Origin: Anaerospora hongkongensis
GTDB lineage: Bacteria > Bacillota > Negativicutes > Sporomusales > DSM-15969
Assembly (NCBI RefSeq): GCF_004339805.1
Contig: NZ_SLUI01000020.1
Coordinates: forward strand, 1-64,000
Direction of reading: 5' to 3'
Length of the DNA stretch: 64,000 bases
The notes beneath the pieces are model-generated. The model was not told where the DNA came from. It saw only the letters and a program-made list of their open reading frames with translations, and made no database searches. Position numbers and translations under genes: made by a program. Every line of letters begins with the position of its first letter. The first letter of the stretch is position 1. Shown here one piece after another: positions 45,574 through 56,126 of the stretch.

Positions 45574-48477
45574 CTAGTGAATTACATCGGTATACTCTTC
45601 AATCACCTTTGTGCGGTTTAAGGGCTCAAATCCGATGGCGCCAGTAAATTGCCCCTTTTCCCAATCGGCACGGGTTCCCCAATACAATTGAACTCTCTCT
45701 TTTCCACAGATTGCCTGTACCTTATACAAATGCAATTGAGGTATATCCAAACCATTTTGACCAATGGCGGCCTCCAATTCACTGGTAATCCGTAAAAACT
45801 GGGCTGATGGCAGATCAGAAAGTTCGAAGCTTGCCTCTCCGTCAGTTAGTATCACTTGCTTGAATCCCTTTATTATTTCCTGATCATCCGATACTTCAAT
45901 GGTCGCTGTTATGGATGAAGCACCTGGTATCTGTGTACTAACCAACAACGTTACGAAACTCCACACTTGTTTATCCGCCCGGTACGCAGGAGTGAAATAA
46001 GCCGGCCGGCGCCATTCTGTACAATGTATCCCCTTTGTTTCAACTTCTTTGAAATTGAGCCAAACTACAAGATCATCAGACCTGGGTCCCGTCTCTGCCG
46101 GGTGCTCATTAACATATGCGTTCTCTTCAGCCGAAAGTTTAGAGGCATAGAAACGTACCTGGCTCACCTCGCCGGGAAAATGAGTAAAATATTTAGGCCG
46201 CTTTAGCTCTTTAATTACATGTCCCATTCCTGCATAACCAACAAATAGCGGATACCCTTCCCAGCAGCGCAGCTTAGCCGTAGTATCAATACCAGCAATT
46301 TCTGCAACTATCTCATTATTGATATAAGATGTTCCACCGCTTCTCCGGTCAAAGCCTGAAGTATACTGCGCCCATTCCCCCACCGGCACCTTGCCTCCAT
46401 CCCAGGCATATTCAGTAATGCCATGACAAGTTCCCCAGGCTGCTACACCAATTTTTTTAACAACCATGCGTAGTAAATAGTTAACCCCCCAGCCAACAGC
46501 AGGCCCTTTAACCATGAGTGGATTATGATCCCTTTCCTCACCGCGCGCTAAATGATTCATTTTTGCCCAGACCATCCCGGTAAATCCATCACAAACATGC
46601 AGGCTGGGATGATCAGGTATCTCTATATAATCGCCATATTGTTCCAAAACCACTGCGATCGTCCCATCCGTTCTGACTGTGAAGCGGGGATTTCCTCTGA
46701 CAATACCGTGATTGCCCTTACCGGACATATCTTTAACTAGCGGAGTAACCTTCATATTGCCTTCAACCTGAACTTTTTTGCTAATTTCATCGCTTATTCT
46801 TACCTGATATTCTCCGGCTTCCCTAACCCGATGAGCAAAATTCGCCAGTTTATTCTCATAAGCATCCAGACTGATTCGCTGCGAATTGACGCTGGCCTCA
46901 TTTATATAGAAATCAAGCTGAATTGTTTGTTGTTCAGCTCGCAGATTGTACACTTCTATCGTCGCAAATATAACATTACTGTTTTCTCCCTGCCCTGTAC
47001 TGACAGCCATATGCTTCAGCTGGAAATCAGCGGCACTATCGGGCACTTCGATAGTTTTCGTTATATTACCAATTTGAATCATATGTTTTCCGGCGGTATC
47101 CAGTATAATAGTCCCTGTAATTGCTTTCTCCTCTCCCGCATTTAATGTGATTACCCGCTCCTTGCCCAATGCCCCAAACAAATTAATGATTCGCTCCTGA
47201 TGGTTATCTCTGAATTTTACGGTAACAACAGCTAAGCCTTTCCCGGTATTCGTAACCCTTCCGGTAAAAGGGATCGTCATGTGATCACTTCCAGGCTGTA
47301 TAGCCACGTCGGACAATAAAATAGTACTTTCTTCCTGTACCAGCGTAGCTTCATCAATCACCTTGGGCCATGCTTCTCCTTTTTCTATACCATAAGCCTT
47401 ATAAACCAGCATTTCATCAGTAATATCCAGCGTGCTGTACATTGCTTTGCCCATCGCGACTATTTCCGGATACTCAGATAATATTCGCTCTTTAGGTGTA
47501 CCATAATCTATTTCACCAGCCAAATCCTGAGCACTTCCCTGCGTTATATAGAGTGTCTTCGCGCCCACTTCCGGATTAATTGAGACACCCTTCTGATAAA
47601 AATGAAGATGCCCTCCCAGTAGAAGATGGACGTGGTTACTTTCAACGATTTGTGTCACATGTTTATTGGAAAAATTATCTGTATAAGGATGATGCATAAC
47701 CACAATTCGCCATTTTGCCTGTGTTGCATCTGCTGATTTTAATTCATGGTCAAGCCATTGCAGGGATTCTTTAACTTTTATCCGAGTCGTTTCTTCTACC
47801 GGTAAGTTGGACATGACAGCATTCATTTCCTCCAGCCCCCAAGGATTGCTATTCATCATAACAATATGGACATTGCCATATCGAAAGGAATAATGAAGCC
47901 CATCAGGCGATGCATTATACATGTTCCGCTGAGCTACCATAAAATAATCGTTAAAATAGGGGCCTGAATCATGATTACCATCAATATAGACGACGGGAAT
48001 ATGCTTTAATAATTGTGCTCCCGGATAAAACCACAGAGAGTCAAATGTTTCTTTTTGGTAACCTGTACCAATTGGGATATCGCCGGAGTGGATAATAAAA
48101 TCAGGACGGGATGCCAGTACGCTTGCAGTAAGATAATTGGTGGTTTCAAAAGCATGGGAGTCGCTGATTGTATAAAGGTGGATTGCTTCAGGCTGCACTT
48201 TGAGAGTTCGAAAGGTTCCTTCTTCAAATTCCCCGGTCTCAAGTTCCACCCGGTAATTATATAAAGTATTTGACTGCAGATTGGCAAGAACAGCACGATA
48301 GATACAAATCCCCTCGGTATTAGTTTGCCAGGAAGCCCCCCGCACACATTGTACTAGTAAAGTTTCTGCCAAAATATTGTGGCTTCCATAGCAGACCTTA
48401 GCCTGAACAGGCAGTTCCGTTTCCCAGCATATTGTTATTCCCGTTGATGTAGGTGCAAGCAAATAAGGACCGATCAA
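45574..48477 (-). CDS. Calcineurin-like phosphoesterase with purple-acid-phosphatase-like N-domain and LamG-like C-domain, no signal peptide
   Basis: A 967-residue protein. Residues about 1-92 look like the fibronectin-type N-domain of purple acid phosphatases (ITICWETE, LYNYRVE). The metallophosphatase core has DSH (106-108), GD (132-133), GNHD (167-170), MHHP and GGHLHF; the Tyr that makes purple acid phosphatases purple is not in its usual place. A 200-residue beta-rich middle and a LamG/concanavalin-type domain (about 600-780) follow. No signal peptide is visible; the TTG start at 48477 is fixed by AGGAGG 8 nt before. Position between an organophosphate antiporter gene and phytases suggests hydrolysis of imported inositol phosphates. 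Other phosphodiesters are possible. Confidence 0.8.
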   Translation of the reverse strand: MIGPYLLAPTSTGITICWETELPVQAKVCYGSHNILAETLLVQCVRGASWQTNTEGICIYRAVLANLQSNTLYNYRVELETGEFEEGTFRTLKVQPEAIHLYTISDSHAFETTNYLTASVLASRPDFIIHSGDIPIGTGYQKETFDSLWFYPGAQLLKHIPVVYIDGNHDSGPYFNDYFMVAQRNMYNASPDGLHYSFRYGNVHIVMMNSNPWGLEEMNAVMSNLPVEETTRIKVKESLQWLDHELKSADATQAKWRIVVMHHPYTDNFSNKHVTQIVESNHVHLLLGGHLHFYQKGVSINPEVGAKTLYITQGSAQDLAGEIDYGTPKERILSEYPEIVAMGKAMYSTLDITDEMLVYKAYGIEKGEAWPKVIDEATLVQEESTILLSDVAIQPGSDHMTIPFTGRVTNTGKGLAVVTVKFRDNHQERIINLFGALGKERVITLNAGEEKAITGTIILDTAGKHMIQIGNITKTIEVPDSAADFQLKHMAVSTGQGENSNVIFATIEVYNLRAEQQTIQLDFYINEASVNSQRISLDAYENKLANFAHRVREAGEYQVRISDEISKKVQVEGNMKVTPLVKDMSGKGNHGIVRGNPRFTVRTDGTIAVVLEQYGDYIEIPDHPSLHVCDGFTGMVWAKMNHLARGEERDHNPLMVKGPAVGWGVNYLLRMVVKKIGVAAWGTCHGITEYAWDGGKVPVGEWAQYTSGFDRRSGGTSYINNEIVAEIAGIDTTAKLRCWEGYPLFVGYAGMGHVIKELKRPKYFTHFPGEVSQVRFYASKLSAEENAYVNEHPAETGPRSDDLVVWLNFKEVETKGIHCTEWRRPAYFTPAYRADKQVWSFVTLLVSTQIPGASSITATIEVSDDQEIIKGFKQVILTDGEASFELSDLPSAQFLRITSELEAAIGQNGLDIPQLHLYKVQAICGKERVQLYWGTRADWEKGQFTGAIGFEPLNRTKVIEEYTDVIH

Positions 48478-48526
48478 AGTGAGTTCCTCCTGTCATGTAA
48501 AACTATTGCTTATCTAGAAAAAATGA

Positions 48527-48578
48527 GGATCTCACAACCGATGTAACGTACCTATTGGGAGATAGCGAAGTGAGATCC
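48527..48578 (-). terminator. Terminator between transporter and phosphoesterase genes
   Basis: GGATCTCAC and GTGAGATCC frame a 34-nt loop; on the minus strand TCATTTTTTC follows. Confidence 0.7.
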
Positions 48579-48613
48579 ATGCAAAATTCATGCTAAAACA
48601 GAATACTCAGTGA

Positions 48614-49996
48614 TTAACCGTTATTGCTAACCGATGCGTCTTTTTCAAGGGGCTTGGCACTTGCTTTTTTAGCCCACAAAGTAGGTATAATCAGCACCAC
48701 CATAAGTGCAACAGATCCCATCCAGAACAGAATAATGTTATCGAAATTATAAATTGTCTTACCGTTTATTACCTTAATACTGGCGTCCATCATCCAACCG
48801 TTGATAAAATCTTGTGCAGCAGCACCACCATAGGATAACAAACCGACCGTCCCCATTGCAGCACCGGCTGCTTTCTGTGAGCAAAGGTCAACCGCCAACA
48901 TTCCACCAATAAAGCATAAGATAACGCCTAAGCCGAAACCAAAAACAGCTGCCCAGATTGTATCTATAATCTGGTGTCCCGGGGGAGTATAGCAAAAACC
49001 AACTATCCCCGCCAGCATCATCAATCCAAAAACAATTGTAGTGAGAGCGTGATTTGACTTGAAAAGTCTATCAGAAATAAAACCCGACACAAAGGACCCC
49101 AGTCCTCCCATTAATGGCGTTATTGCTAATACGCTGCCCGCTGCTACCAGATCATACGATTTTGCTTCCTGCAGGAAGATTACGCCCCAGCTATTCATCG
49201 AGTAACGGGCAATTCCCAGGAAGGTGGCGCTTAAGGCAATTAGCCATATATAAGGGTTTTTAATTACCTCCAGCTGAGCCTCTCTTGTAGTCTTCGTTTT
49301 TTCTTTTTTTACTTCAATTGCTTCGCCTTTATATTCATTAGCAGATGGTAATCCATAAGCTTCCGGGCGATCATACATAAATTTATACATAATAAATGCC
49401 AAGAACAAACAAACCAGACCGGGAATTAAAAAAGCAGAACGCCAGCCAAAATGGACAACCAGCAGCGCAGTACCGACAAAAGTTGCACCTTCTCCAAGAT
49501 AATGGGCGATACTGAAGACACCGTATTGCGTGGCTACCTCGCGTTTGGAAAACCATTGGGTCAGCGATACAATACACGGTGCTGAACCCATGGATTGAAA
49601 CCAGCCATTAACGAACCATAAAAATGCAAATACCCAGAAATAAGGCGTAAAACCTAAAATAATATTGACTACTGCTGCTCCCAGCAGCCCAAGAGGTACT
49701 ATTTTTTTCACATTGCACCGGTCTGCTATAAAACCGTTGAAGCATTTTCCAAAAGCGATTGCAATCAGCATACATGCGCCAATCGTTCCTAATTGGGAGG
49801 CGGTAAAACCGGCTTCCGTGATCATTGGCTTTTTTACGACTCCCAGTGTCATACGAACTACATAATACATTCCATAGCCAATTATCATCGCACTAAGACC
49901 TTGCCATCTTGCTTTTGTAAACATTCGTTTTATTGTTTCAGGATCTTGAATTCGAGGTTTTTCTTCACCAGTCAAAAACCATTTTAAGAGCTTCAT
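48614..49996 (-). CDS. Organophosphate:phosphate antiporter (OPA/GlpT-UhpT)-family transporter
   Basis: A 460-residue MFS protein with 12 membrane segments. Its N-terminal half reads like GlpT/UhpC: GYGMYYVVRMTLGVVKKP, with the Arg that in GlpT binds substrate phosphate, then FTASQLG and GKCFNGFIADR. Such carriers swap a phosphorylated solute for inorganic phosphate. Its place between iolG and phosphatase/phytase genes suggests uptake of an inositol monophosphate, though a plain inositol symport role is possible. Start at 49996 follows GAAGGAG. The 310-bp gap to iolG shows a hairpin (about 50232-50285) with no T tract. Confidence 0.82.
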   Translation of the reverse strand: MKLLKWFLTGEEKPRIQDPETIKRMFTKARWQGLSAMIIGYGMYYVVRMTLGVVKKPMITEAGFTASQLGTIGACMLIAIAFGKCFNGFIADRCNVKKIVPLGLLGAAVVNIILGFTPYFWVFAFLWFVNGWFQSMGSAPCIVSLTQWFSKREVATQYGVFSIAHYLGEGATFVGTALLVVHFGWRSAFLIPGLVCLFLAFIMYKFMYDRPEAYGLPSANEYKGEAIEVKKEKTKTTREAQLEVIKNPYIWLIALSATFLGIARYSMNSWGVIFLQEAKSYDLVAAGSVLAITPLMGGLGSFVSGFISDRLFKSNHALTTIVFGLMMLAGIVGFCYTPPGHQIIDTIWAAVFGFGLGVILCFIGGMLAVDLCSQKAAGAAMGTVGLLSYGGAAAQDFINGWMMDASIKVINGKTIYNFDNIILFWMGSVALMVVLIIPTLWAKKASAKPLEKDASVSNNG

Positions 49997-50306
49997 ATTC
50001 CGCACTCCTTCTTTATCGTATCCGCACACTAGTGCGCCCTGACCATGAGGAATTTGCTTGTGCTTTAAAATAAGTTCCTTCTTAGAATTTTGCCGCTAAC
50101 AAATATAAAATTAGCCTTCGCTTTAATTTGACGATTCGGAAAATTAATTTTATATAGCCACCCTCGAGTACAATTACCGCATATCTTTGTTATTTTTAAA
50201 TTATGAAAAGTTGTTATGTAATTCATTTGAACTGTGACCGGTTCTGCCGGATGGTTTGCTACCATTCGGTAAATCTGCACCGGTTGTAATTTGGGTTAAT
50301 TACGTA

Positions 50307-51311
50307 CTAAAGGCGAATCGGAGTTCCCTTCTGGTAGGATTGTTTAGCCGCCAAACCGATCAGGACAGGCTTCAAGCCATCAATACCTGTAACTATAGGA
50401 TCGGTATCATTTACTATACAGTTAAAAAATGCTTTAAGCTCTGCCTCAAAGGATTCCATGTATCTTTCCAGGAAGAAATATTTAGGTTTATCTGACGAAA
50501 CAAAACGCTCAGTGCTTACTATGACTGTCGTAGGAGTATCGTTAGCTACGGAGATACTGCCTTTTGTACCAAGTATCTCTACCCGCTGATCATAACCGTA
50601 TACAGCCTGCCGACAATTATCAATCATCCCAATAGCGCCGTTGGCAAATTTCAGGCTGATAAGCGCAGTGTCAACATCGCCTGCTTCGCCTATTGCTTTG
50701 TCTACAAGAACTGCGGCATTAGCGTATACTTCAATTACTTCGCTGCCAGTCAGGTATCTTACCATATCAAAATCATGAATGGTCATATCCAGAAACATGC
50801 CACCTGATACTTTTACATATTCTGCAGGCGGCGGAGTGGGATCGCGGGAGATAACTTTAACAATCTGCACATCACCGATCGATCCTTTTTGTATTAATTC
50901 TCTAACTTTCTTAAAGTTATGGTCAAAACGCCTGTTAAAGCCAACCTGAAACTTAACACCAGCTACGTTTACCGCTTCCAGTGCCTGGTGGATGCGGTCA
51001 ATATCATAATCAATTGGCTTTTCACAGAATATGTGCTTGCCGGCCTGAGCGGCTTCAATTGTGATTTGCGAATGTGTATCAGTTGACGAACAGATGATTA
51101 CAGCGTCAATATCCTGATCTTCAATAACTTTTTTATAATCGGCATATACATGCTGAATGCCTAACTCTGCTGCCCAATCCCTTATAGTATCGGCATTAAT
51201 ATCCGCTACTGCCTTCACTTCAACATCGGCAAAATTTTTAATAATATTGCTTGCGTGAATCTTACCAATCCTTCCCGCACCAATAACCCCTACTTTAATC
51301 TTATGTCCCAT
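50307..51311 (-). CDS. iolG: myo-Inositol 2-dehydrogenase
   Basis: NAD-dependent oxidation of myo-inositol to 2-keto-myo-inositol. The 334-residue Gfo/Idh/MocA protein has the nucleotide-binding GVIGAGRIGKIHA, the catalytic Lys in CEKPIDYD (about residue 97), GFNRRFDHNF, and the His/Asp pair in MTIHDFDMVRYL (about 174-178), as in Bacillus IolG. AGGAGG precedes the ATG. It follows iolE by 169 bp, the longest gap in the operon. Confidence 0.93.
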   Translation of the reverse strand: MGHKIKVGVIGAGRIGKIHASNIIKNFADVEVKAVADINADTIRDWAAELGIQHVYADYKKVIEDQDIDAVIICSSTDTHSQITIEAAQAGKHIFCEKPIDYDIDRIHQALEAVNVAGVKFQVGFNRRFDHNFKKVRELIQKGSIGDVQIVKVISRDPTPPPAEYVKVSGGMFLDMTIHDFDMVRYLTGSEVIEVYANAAVLVDKAIGEAGDVDTALISLKFANGAIGMIDNCRQAVYGYDQRVEILGTKGSISVANDTPTTVIVSTERFVSSDKPKYFFLERYMESFEAELKAFFNCIVNDTDPIVTGIDGLKPVLIGLAAKQSYQKGTPIRL

Positions 51312-51344
51312 CTCGTGACCTCCTAAATATTTGCTTTACCTTCG

Positions 51345-51455
51345 AGTGGCCGCTGTATTTAAAACAAGCTTCCTAATTGTCCATTTCCTAGCTTCGATAT
51401 TTATATACAACTCGCTATTCATGTGGCAACAGGCTTGTCACCTAAATCGGCCACT
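51345..51455 (-). other. Possible structured RNA between iolE and iolG
   Basis: Within the 169-bp gap, CGGCCACT near one end can pair with AGTGGCCG near the other (8 bp), enclosing about 95 nt. This may be an mRNA processing or stability element, or chance. Confidence 0.2.
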
Positions 51456-51480
51456 GCTTAGCGGCAATAGTAGCTCCAGC

Positions 51481-52377
51481 TTACAGGCCTGTTTTCTCAC
51501 GGATATATTTTCTTGCCTTTATCGCATACTCCAGTGGATTGGCAAGAGCCGGGTCTTGCTCTGCTTCAACGATAAGCCACCCCTGGTAATTGGCTTTGCT
51601 GAGCAGGTTAAATAACGGTTCAAAATCAATCATGCCATCTCCCGGCACAGTGAACGCACCTGCTTTTACCGCTTGCAGGAAACTAAGCTGCTCTTTGCTT
51701 ACCTTTTGTAAAATATCGCGGCGTATATCTTTTAAATGAACATGTTTGATCCGTCCTGCATGGGTAAGCAAAACTTCTTCCGGGTTTTCCCCGGAAAATG
51801 TCAGGTGACCCGTATCAAATAACAGATATACCAGGCTAGGATCTGTCATATCCATCAGCTTGTTAATTTCCGCTGCCGTTTGGACACCGGTCCCCATATG
51901 ATGATGATAGACAAGCTTCATTCTTTTCTCGGCGGCAAGTTTTCCCAGACTCTCCAGGCCCCTGGCCAGCTGTTCCCATTCTCTTTCTGTGAAAAATGGT
52001 TTTTTTTCAAAGACCGGGGCATCGGTAATTCCCTGAATACTATGGCCCTGCTCAGCAACAACAATAACTTTAGCTCCCATTTCATGCAGAAAATCCCTGT
52101 GGCCGATAAACGCTTCAGCCGTCTCCTCATAGGGTCGGGTAGTTAGAAATGAACTGAACCAGGCACTGGCTATTGAAATACCGCGCAGAGACAGGGCTCT
52201 TTTTAAAATGTTTGTATCACGGGGATATTTATTGCCGACTTCACTGCCGATAAAGCCGGCAAGCGCCATTTCACTTATACATTGTTCAAAGGTATTTTCA
52301 CCACCAAGTTCAGGCAGATCATCATTTGTCCAGGCTATAGGGGCTATCCCCAAAGATACTTTATTTTTATCAAACAT
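51481..52377 (-). CDS. iolE: 2-Keto-myo-inositol dehydratase
   Basis: Dehydrates 2-keto-myo-inositol to 3D-(3,5/4)-trihydroxycyclohexane-1,2-dione. The 298-residue TIM barrel (AP endonuclease family 2-like) opens with [17 protein letters not shown], typical of IolE, and contains the metal-site residues [23 protein letters not shown] and HVHLKD. The start at 52377 follows CGGAGG; a longer frame to 52416 overlaps iolD and has no ribosome site. Confidence 0.94.
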   Translation of the reverse strand: MFDKNKVSLGIAPIAWTNDDLPELGGENTFEQCISEMALAGFIGSEVGNKYPRDTNILKRALSLRGISIASAWFSSFLTTRPYEETAEAFIGHRDFLHEMGAKVIVVAEQGHSIQGITDAPVFEKKPFFTEREWEQLARGLESLGKLAAEKRMKLVYHHHMGTGVQTAAEINKLMDMTDPSLVYLLFDTGHLTFSGENPEEVLLTHAGRIKHVHLKDIRRDILQKVSKEQLSFLQAVKAGAFTVPGDGMIDFEPLFNLLSKANYQGWLIVEAEQDPALANPLEYAIKARKYIREKTGL

Positions 52378-52393
52378 ATCCAAACCTCCGGAG

Positions 52394-54256
52394 CTAGAAT
52401 TTTTTCGCTTTACCAACTTCCTTTACAAGCTGTCCGTAAGCCTTCATAACCTGGCTATTCTCCGATACTTCCGGAACGCCGACTCGCCACCAGGACTCAT
52501 ATCCGCCTGTCATTGTCTTGGGAAGCACTTTTATATCAATAAGTGTAGATACAACCGCCTTTTTTGCACTTTCCAGCGCTGCCGCCAATTCTTTAACTGT
52601 CGTTACGGTATAAGCCTCGGCACCATATCCTCTGGCGCATTTAGCATAATCAACCGGCACATTCTTACCGGTTAACCGACCTGTTTGAGGATCACGAAAT
52701 TTCGTTTGCGTACAGAAAGACGGTATTCCCTGAGAGTTCTGTAGATTCTCGATACAGCCAAAGCCACAATTATCAAAGAGCAGTACATTGATTTTGCAGC
52801 CCTCCTGAATACTTGTCACTAATTCAGAATGCAGCATTTGGAAACTGCCGTCACCGACCATTGCATATACTTCTTTCTGCGGCTCGGCCATTTTTACGCC
52901 AAGTGCGGCATTGACTTCATAGCCCATGCAGGAAAAGCCGTATTCCATATGGTACGTTTTGGGATGAACCGGACGCCATAGTCTTTGCAAATCCCCCGGT
53001 AAGCTTCCTGAAGAGCCAACAATAACCGCATCTTGATCAACTTGTTTTGCTATCTCGCCCAGAGCCCGGGTCTGTGAAATCCCCTGTGCTGATTCAGCGG
53101 CAAATAACTGATCAACTTCTTCATCCCAGACAGCCTTTTCCCGGGAAATTTCATCCGTATACTGCGATTGATAGCCAGCTTTTTCTAAAACAACCGTTAG
53201 TGCCTGCAGCGCCTCCTTCGCATCGGCGATTACCGTCATCGAATTCATTTTATAAGCATCAAAAGAATTAACATTAATCGACAGGAACTCAACATCGGCA
53301 TGTTGGAATAGCCATTTGGACGCTGTGGTAAAATCAGAAAGCCTTGTACCTACTGCAATGACCAAATCAGCCTGGGCTGCAATTTTATTGGCTGCATATC
53401 CGCCAGTAACACCGATGCCCCCCAAATTCAAAGCATGGTTCCAGGAAATAGCGCCTTTGCCAGCCTGTGTTTCCCCAATTGGTATGCCAAATTTTTCGGC
53501 AAAGTCGCTTAGCTGTTTTCCCGCTTCCGAATACACCACTCCACCGCCGCAAATGATAATAGGTTTCTTTTTAGTTATAATTGCAGCTGCCGCCCTTTCA
53601 ATTTCTCCCTGTGAAGCAATTCGCCGGATTATATGATGAACGCGCTTAGCGAAAAATTCTACCGGATATTCATACGCTTCGCCTTCGACATCCTGAGGCA
53701 AGCAGATAGTAACTGCCCCGGTATCGGCCGGGTCAGTCAATACCCGCATAGCATTGATCATCGCTGTCATCAGCTGTTCAGGGCGCACTACTCTGTCCCA
53801 ATACCTTGAAACAGGTTTAAAGGCATCATTGGCTGTAATAGATATACTAGTGGGATTCTCCAACTGCTGTAGAACGGGGTCAGGCTGCCGGCAGGCGAAA
53901 GTGTCTCCCGGCAAAAGTAGCAGCGGAATCCGGTTTACCGTCGCAGTCCCGGCGGCGGTAATCATGTTAAGGGCACCCGGTCCGATCGAGGAGGTGCAGG
54001 CAATTATTTCTCGCCTATTTTTTTGTTTGGCATAACCAATTGCCGCATGGGCCATGCCTTGCTCGTTTTTCCCCTGATAAGCGATAATATCGCCCTGATA
54101 CCGTTCCAGGGCTTCACCAAAACCAACTACTATACCATGACCAAAGATTGTGAATACGCCCTTAACGAACTTGTTTTCCAAGCCGTCAAATTCCACATAT
54201 TGATTATCAAGAAACCGGAGTAGGGCTTGCCCCATGGTAAGCCGTATCGTTTTCAT
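52394..54256 (-). CDS. iolD: 3D-(3,5/4)-trihydroxycyclohexane-1,2-dione acylhydrolase
   Basis: A ThDP-dependent ring-opening hydrolase that yields 5-deoxy-glucuronate. The 620-residue protein is an acetolactate-synthase-like fold with [30 protein letters not shown] (catalytic Glu), and the ThDP motif [12 protein letters not shown] ending in [22 protein letters not shown] near the C-terminus is typical of IolD. Two ATG codons in a row; 54256 is better spaced from AAAGGAG. It follows iolB by 17 nt. Confidence 0.95.
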   Translation of the reverse strand: MKTIRLTMGQALLRFLDNQYVEFDGLENKFVKGVFTIFGHGIVVGFGEALERYQGDIIAYQGKNEQGMAHAAIGYAKQKNRREIIACTSSIGPGALNMITAAGTATVNRIPLLLLPGDTFACRQPDPVLQQLENPTSISITANDAFKPVSRYWDRVVRPEQLMTAMINAMRVLTDPADTGAVTICLPQDVEGEAYEYPVEFFAKRVHHIIRRIASQGEIERAAAAIITKKKPIIICGGGVVYSEAGKQLSDFAEKFGIPIGETQAGKGAISWNHALNLGGIGVTGGYAANKIAAQADLVIAVGTRLSDFTTASKWLFQHADVEFLSINVNSFDAYKMNSMTVIADAKEALQALTVVLEKAGYQSQYTDEISREKAVWDEEVDQLFAAESAQGISQTRALGEIAKQVDQDAVIVGSSGSLPGDLQRLWRPVHPKTYHMEYGFSCMGYEVNAALGVKMAEPQKEVYAMVGDGSFQMLHSELVTSIQEGCKINVLLFDNCGFGCIENLQNSQGIPSFCTQTKFRDPQTGRLTGKNVPVDYAKCARGYGAEAYTVTTVKELAAALESAKKAVVSTLIDIKVLPKTMTGGYESWWRVGVPEVSENSQVMKAYGQLVKEVGKAKKF

Positions 54257-54273
54257 CATGTACTCCTTTCAGC

Positions 54274-55083
54274 TCATTCTTTATCGGGCCATATTTTTGC
54301 ATTTTTGTCAGTAACCCAGAGATGTTCCGGATTAAACACGGGATATTCCGGACTTTTATACGAATTGCCGGCAAGATGCCTGATTACCCAGCTATAATAC
54401 ATCGCATAGCCTGGGGCGGTAGTCTGGGGATGAGTGACATCATCCAGTATTTTCACCGTATCATTATTACGAAGCTTAACGACATCTTCGCCTAACTCGG
54501 AAAATCCATAGCCCTGTTCTGGATAAAATTTATAAAAATATATTTCCGGCTGAGGATGGTGATGCGGTGGATAACTTGACCATTTGCCAGGAAAATCGAT
54601 GACTTCACCTACCACCAGATTCGAATAAGGTGCATTCGTGTAGTCAAAAACAGTACGCACAATTCGCGTCGATGTCTCTTTTAGCGTTCCTTTCCCCCGT
54701 TCTTCCGCCTGGCATTCGGCTTGCGTATACAGCTTCGGTTCAAACATGGTCTCGTGAGTGGTTTTAGTTATGCTGATTTCGGAATCGTCTGCTACACCTT
54801 GAATTCTTACTGCCACATTTTTGGGCACATGCAAAACCCAGGGATTCTCATCAAAACAGGACAACCGCCTGATTGTTCTTTCCTGATCGGTCCAGCCTAA
54901 GGTAATTTCACCGTAGATAAGCAGAATAGCACTTTCCTTGCCGGTATCAAGAATTTGCTCTGTCTGCCCGGCGGCAAGTCGCAATATTCCGAAATCCATC
55001 AATGTGTTGTCCTCCGTGTCTTCCATTTCAGTAATGGGATTATAGCCATACTGAAATGGCCCTTCCTGCCTGATTCTAAGCAT
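54274..55083 (-). CDS. iolB: 5-Deoxy-glucuronate isomerase
   Basis: Converts 5-deoxy-glucuronate to 2-deoxy-5-keto-gluconate. The 269-residue double cupin has GKWSSYPPHHHPQPEIYFYKF, with the metal-binding His residues and Glu, and HPQTTAPGYAMYYSWVIRH near the C-terminus, as in IolB proteins. Start at 55083 follows GAGGAGG; an upstream TTG lies within that site. Confidence 0.95.
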   Translation of the reverse strand: MLRIRQEGPFQYGYNPITEMEDTEDNTLMDFGILRLAAGQTEQILDTGKESAILLIYGEITLGWTDQERTIRRLSCFDENPWVLHVPKNVAVRIQGVADDSEISITKTTHETMFEPKLYTQAECQAEERGKGTLKETSTRIVRTVFDYTNAPYSNLVVGEVIDFPGKWSSYPPHHHPQPEIYFYKFYPEQGYGFSELGEDVVKLRNNDTVKILDDVTHPQTTAPGYAMYYSWVIRHLAGNSYKSPEYPVFNPEHLWVTDKNAKIWPDKE

Positions 55084-55106
55084 TTTTTGCCTCCTCAAAT
55101 AGTTGA

Positions 55107-56126
55107 TTAGCCGCGGGCCACCATTTCACCAAATTCTTCTTTTTTCTTGCGAATAAATTCACGGATTTCTTCTACTTGCGGCATGGCATCAGAGCAGCTG
55201 TGAGCGGAAACCAGCATGGATGCGGCACCGCTGCCAAACTCGAGGCAATCAACAATATCCCAGCCTTCCATTAACCCATAAAGAAACGCTGACGCGTAGG
55301 CATCGCCGCCGCCAAAGGATTTTAATGACTGTACAGGAAAAGGCTTGATCTTATAGACTCCTCCATCATTTGTATAAGCAGTTGAGCCAGCCTTGCCGTG
55401 CTTAATGACAACAATTTTATTGCCATAAGCCATCCACCTGTCAGCAGTCTCTCTGTCACCACTGCCCTTCGGGGAAATTATGCTCTCCATCAAATTAAAC
55501 TCTTCTCTTGATCCCAAAATGATATCGCTTCGCCGCGCCACACTTGAATAATAAATGGCTAATTCCGCTTGTGATCTCCAGGTGTAACTACGATAATCAA
55601 CATCAAATATAACGATTGTATTGTGTTTTTTTGCATATTCCACTGCCAGTAATGCTGCTTCCCGGGAAGGACTGGCTGCCAAAGCCGTTCCCGATATAAT
55701 GATAGCTTTAGCATCCTGTATGTATTGCTCATTAATATCACCGGTTGTTAGTGATAAATCGGCTATGCCGTTTCTATACATCAGAATGCTGCTATCACTA
55801 GGGCTCAATATTTCGGTAAACGTGAGACCTAATGATTCACCCTGCCGGGCAACCGCTATATTTGATGTATCAATTCCTTCACGGCGAAAGTAATTTGTAA
55901 CAAATCTGCCAAATTGATCATCAGAAACTTTACCGATAAAGCCTACATTTTTACCTAGTCTGGCCATGCCAACCGCAATATTAGCCGGTGATCCACCAAG
56001 ATACTTTTTAAATGTAGTACACTCATCCAAGGGTTTATTAAAATCGACTGGGTTAAAATCTATTGCAATCCTGCCAATAGGCACAATATCTTTACTTTTT
56101 GACTGATCGAATTGAATAATGTTCAT
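55107..56126 (-). CDS. iolC: 5-Dehydro-2-deoxygluconokinase
   Basis: A PfkB-family kinase that phosphorylates 2-deoxy-5-keto-gluconate at C6. In 339 residues it has the substrate motif GGSPANIAVGMARLG (about 44-58), the DVDYRSYTW stretch found in IolC, and the anion-hole/catalytic motif GGGDAYASAF, where the second residue, usually Ala or Ser, is Gly. It starts immediately after the iolJ stop. Confidence 0.94.
   Translation of the reverse strand: MNIIQFDQSKSKDIVPIGRIAIDFNPVDFNKPLDECTTFKKYLGGSPANIAVGMARLGKNVGFIGKVSDDQFGRFVTNYFRREGIDTSNIAVARQGESLGLTFTEILSPSDSSILMYRNGIADLSLTTGDINEQYIQDAKAIIISGTALAASPSREAALLAVEYAKKHNTIVIFDVDYRSYTWRSQAELAIYYSSVARRSDIILGSREEFNLMESIISPKGSGDRETADRWMAYGNKIVVIKHGKAGSTAYTNDGGVYKIKPFPVQSLKSFGGGDAYASAFLYGLMEGWDIVDCLEFGSGAASMLVSAHSCSDAMPQVEEIREFIRKKKEEFGEMVARG

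Noticed and set aside
45574..48477. Classification of the large phosphoesterase as a true purple acid phosphatase phytase
   Set aside because: The N-domain and core are similar, but the metal-binding Tyr of purple acid phosphatases is not in its usual position, and there is no signal peptide; I kept the broader calcineurin-like label.
50232..50285. Hairpin downstream of iolG as an intrinsic terminator
   Set aside because: CCGAATGGT/ACCATCCGG nested in ACCGGT repeats can fold, but no T tract follows on the minus strand, so termination is not supported.
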